Below, piece by piece: positions 61,993 through 64,000 of a stretch of DNA of 64,000 nucleotides. The stretch's first letter is position 1; the number at the start of each line of letters is the position of its first letter. Both the position numbers and the translations under genes were made by a program. The notes below the pieces were generated by a model that ran no database searches, was not told where the DNA came from, and saw only the letters and a list, made by a program, of their open reading frames with translations. Origin of the DNA: Schistocerca nitens (lineage: Eukaryota; Arthropoda; Insecta; Orthoptera; Acrididae); NCBI RefSeq assembly GCF_023898315.1, contig NC_064621.1, positions 12,708,501 through 12,772,500 of the forward strand. Reading direction: 5' to 3'.

Positions 61993-64000
61993 AACGCTCA
62001 AATCATTAACAGTAGGAAGACTCAGTGTTCCTGTCCTTAAGTCATCATTGTGTCTCTTATATTTAATTCCGATGGAATTTCTGTGTTTCATCGTCAATGG
62101 GAAGGTCGAAGTGATACAGAAAACCTGCAGAGGTGCATCGGACTGTAAAACTGGTGACACAGGAAACGCTCAAAACATAGACAGTAGGAAGACTCAGTGT
62201 TCCTGTAGTCATCATTGTGCCTCTTATATTAAATTCCGATGCAATTTCTGTGTTTCATCGTCAATGGGAAGGTCGAAGTGATACAGAAAACCTGCAGAGG
62301 TGCATCGGAATGTAAAACTGGTGACACAGGAAACGCTCAAAACCTACACCCTAAGAAGACTCAGTTTTCTTGTACTTAAGTCGGCATTGTGTCCCTTATA
62401 TTTAATTCCGATGCAATTTCTGTGTCTCATCGTCACTGTGAAGGTCCCGGGGATACAGTAAACCTGCAGAGGTGCATCGGAAGTAAAACTGGTGACACAG
62501 GAAACGCTCAAATCATTAACAGTAGGAAGACTCAGTGTTCCTGTCCTTAAGTCATCATTGTGTCTCTTATATTTAATTCCGATGCAATTTCTGTGTTTCA
62601 TCGTTAATGGGAAGGTCGAAGTGATACAGAAAACCTGCAGAGGTGCATCGGAATGTAAAACTACTGACACAGGAAACGCTCAAAACATAGACAGTAGGAA
62701 GACTCAGTCTTCCTGTACTTAAGTCATCATTGTGTCTCTTGTATTTAATTCCGATGCAATTTCTGTGCTTCATCGTCACTGTGAAGGTCCAAGGGATACA
62801 GTAAACCTGCAGAGGTGCATCGGAATGTAAAACTGATGATACAGGAAACGCTCAAAGCATAGACAGTAGGAAGACTCAGTCTTCCTGTACTTGAGTCGGC
62901 ATTGTGTCTCTTATATTTAATTCCGATGCAATTTCTGTGTTACTTCGTCAATGTGAAGGTCCAAGGGATACAGTAAACCTGCAGAGGTGCATTGGAATGT
63001 AAAACTGGTGACACAGGAAACGCTCAAAACATAGACCCTAAGAAGACTCAGTTTTCTTGTACTAAAGTCGGCAATGTGTCTCTTATATTTAATTCCGATG
63101 CAATTTCTGTGTTTCATCGTCACTGTGAAGGTCCAAGGGATACAGTAAACCTGCAGAGGTGCATCGGAATGTAAAACTGATGATACAGGAAACGCTCAAA
63201 ACATACACAGTAAGAAGACTCAGCGTTCTTGTACTTAAGTCGGCATTGTGTCTGTTATATTTACTTGCGATGCAATTTCTGTGTTTCTTCGTCAATGTGA
63301 AGGTCCAAGGGATACAGTAAACCAGCAGAGGTGCTTCGGAATGTGAAAGTGGTGACGCAGGAAACGATCAAACATGGACAGTATGAACACTCAGTCTTCT
63401 TGTACTTATGTCGTCAGTGTGTCGTTTACATTTAATTCCGATGCAATTTCTGTGTTTCATCGTCAATGTGAAGGTCCAAGGGTTACAGTAAACCTGCAGA
63501 GGTGCATCGGAATGTAAAACTGGTGACACAGGAAACGCTCAAAACATAGACAGTAGGAAGACTCAGTCTTCCTGTACTTAAGTCGACATTGTGTCTCTTA
63601 TATTTAATTCCGATGCAATTTCTGTGTTTCTTCGTCAATGTGAAGGTCCAAGGGATACAGTAAACCTGCAGAGGTGCATTGGAATGTAAAACTGGTGACA
63701 CAGGAAACGCTCAAAACATAGACCCTAAGAAGACTCAGTTTTCTTGTACTTAAGTTGGCAATGTGTCTCTTATATTTAATCCAGATGCAATTTCTGTGTT
63801 TCATCGTCACTGTGAAGGTCCAAGGGATACAGTAAACCTGCAGAGGTGCATCGGAATGTAAAACTGGTGACACAGGAATCACTCAAACATAGACTGTAAG
63901 AAGACTCAGTTTTCTTGTACTTAAGTCGGCATTGTGCCTCTTATATTTATTTCTGATGCACTTTCTGTGTCTCATCGTACATGTGGCGGTCCAAGGGATA
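61993..64000. repeat. 17-mer higher-order repeat, copy 2 (cut by window end)
   Basis: Follows copy 1 at an offset of 2,913 bp (2,918 bp before the small deletion near 62,198). Agreement continues to about 63,930. The final bases (tgtgcctcttatatttattt onward) instead follow 57,071, i.e. the 23-mer copy 1, so the HOR variants are interleaved. Confidence 0.87.
62190..62215. repeat. Five-base deletion removing the cttaag site
   Basis: The normal tcctgtccttaagtcatc reads tcctgtagtcatc here. The equivalent base positions in copy 1 (about 59,281-59,300) are intact. This small deletion is private to copy 2 and explains the change of offset from 2,918 to 2,913. Confidence 0.85.

Larger units (their letters stand above)
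1..64000. repeat. Complete satellite DNA array, ~172-bp monomer, ~372 copies
   Basis: The motif 'ttaattccgatgcaattt' or a close variant recurs about every 172 bases from the first to the last base, always in the same orientation. Most monomers are 172 bp; others are 171 or 170 because of small deletions such as gatacagtaacatg or agggtacagtaaac. No monomer is inverted and no foreign sequence interrupts the array. Divergence between neighbours is moderate, while blocks thousands of bases apart can be almost identical, which is the signature of higher-order repeats. By family knowledge, monomers of this length in long HOR arrays are typical of centromeric or pericentromeric satellites of animals and plants. 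I do not recognise this family. The array extends beyond both window edges. Confidence 0.98.

Noticed and set aside
1..64000. CRISPR array
   Set aside because: The repeat unit is continuous with no unique spacers between short direct repeats, and the period of ~172 bp is far too long.
1..64000. Primate alpha satellite (171 bp)
   Set aside because: The period is similar, but the monomer does not resemble the alpha-satellite consensus as I know it, and no canonical CENP-B box was seen.
1..64000. Known plant centromere repeats such as the Arabidopsis 178-bp family
   Set aside because: Length is close but the sequence shows no resemblance that I recognise. A less familiar plant or animal family cannot be excluded without a database search.
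1..64000. rRNA, tRNA or 5S tandem cluster
   Set aside because: No tRNA-like cloverleaf with A and B boxes, and no 5S or rRNA core motifs, were recognised in the monomer.

Overview
The whole 64-kb window is one uninterrupted satellite DNA array. It is made of about 372 head-to-tail copies of a roughly 172-bp monomer, all in the same orientation, and both window edges cut through monomers. I found no real gene, RNA gene, transposon, simple-sequence insert or non-satellite spacer. The many short open frames on both strands are by-products of the repeat: 172 is not a multiple of 3, so frames close after about 1.5 monomers.

Organism. A monomer of nucleosome-repeat length, complex higher-order repeats (HORs) and mosaic duplications point to a centromeric or pericentromeric array of a eukaryote. 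I do not recognise the family. It is not primate alpha satellite and not the Arabidopsis 178-bp repeat as I know them. One typical monomer is about 42% GC by hand count and keeps five CpG sites, so CpG is only mildly depleted. Species and chromosome cannot be named from the sequence.

Monomer architecture, taking 'ttaattccgatgc' as its start. (1) An 11-bp inverted repeat, attccgatgca / tgcatcggaat, with a 57-nt spacer. (2) Within that spacer, a hypervariable segment 'ttcatcgtcaatgggaag' with a weak resemblance to a CENP-B box. (3) A PstI-type site, ctgcag. (4) Near the 3' part, a 19-bp dyad (9+1+9), in its commonest form aggaagactcagtcttcct. (5) A cttaag site just after the dyad. At least nine subtypes differ mainly around the dyad and in the hypervariable segment, yet each keeps the dyad with at most one mismatch.

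Layout. 1-4.8 kb: a 23-mer-spaced duplication (883 bp, one mismatch seen). 4.8-9.5 kb: irregular, with a 12-mer-spaced duplication. 9.5-14.8 kb: two copies of a 12-monomer block spaced by 19 monomers (3,261 bp). 15-25 kb: a five-monomer block recurring at 15.3, 18.5 and 24.0 kb. 19.4-27.4 kb: local mono- and dimer duplications. 27.4-34 kb: mosaic. 34.0-40.6 kb: the cleanest HOR, two adjacent 19-mer copies of about 3,265 bp, with a two-monomer conversion-like tract in the first. 40.6-55.4 kb: rearranged derivatives of that HOR, with a 4-mer tandem at 49.5-50.9 kb and a 14-mer-spaced duplication at 51.3-54.7 kb. 55.4-64 kb: interleaved 17-, 23- and 26-mer-spaced duplications running off the window end.

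Function. Nothing here encodes protein. Any role would be structural (nucleosome phasing, centromeric or heterochromatic chromatin, possibly cruciform-prone DNA). That role is inference; the repeat architecture, dyads and duplications are read directly from the sequence.
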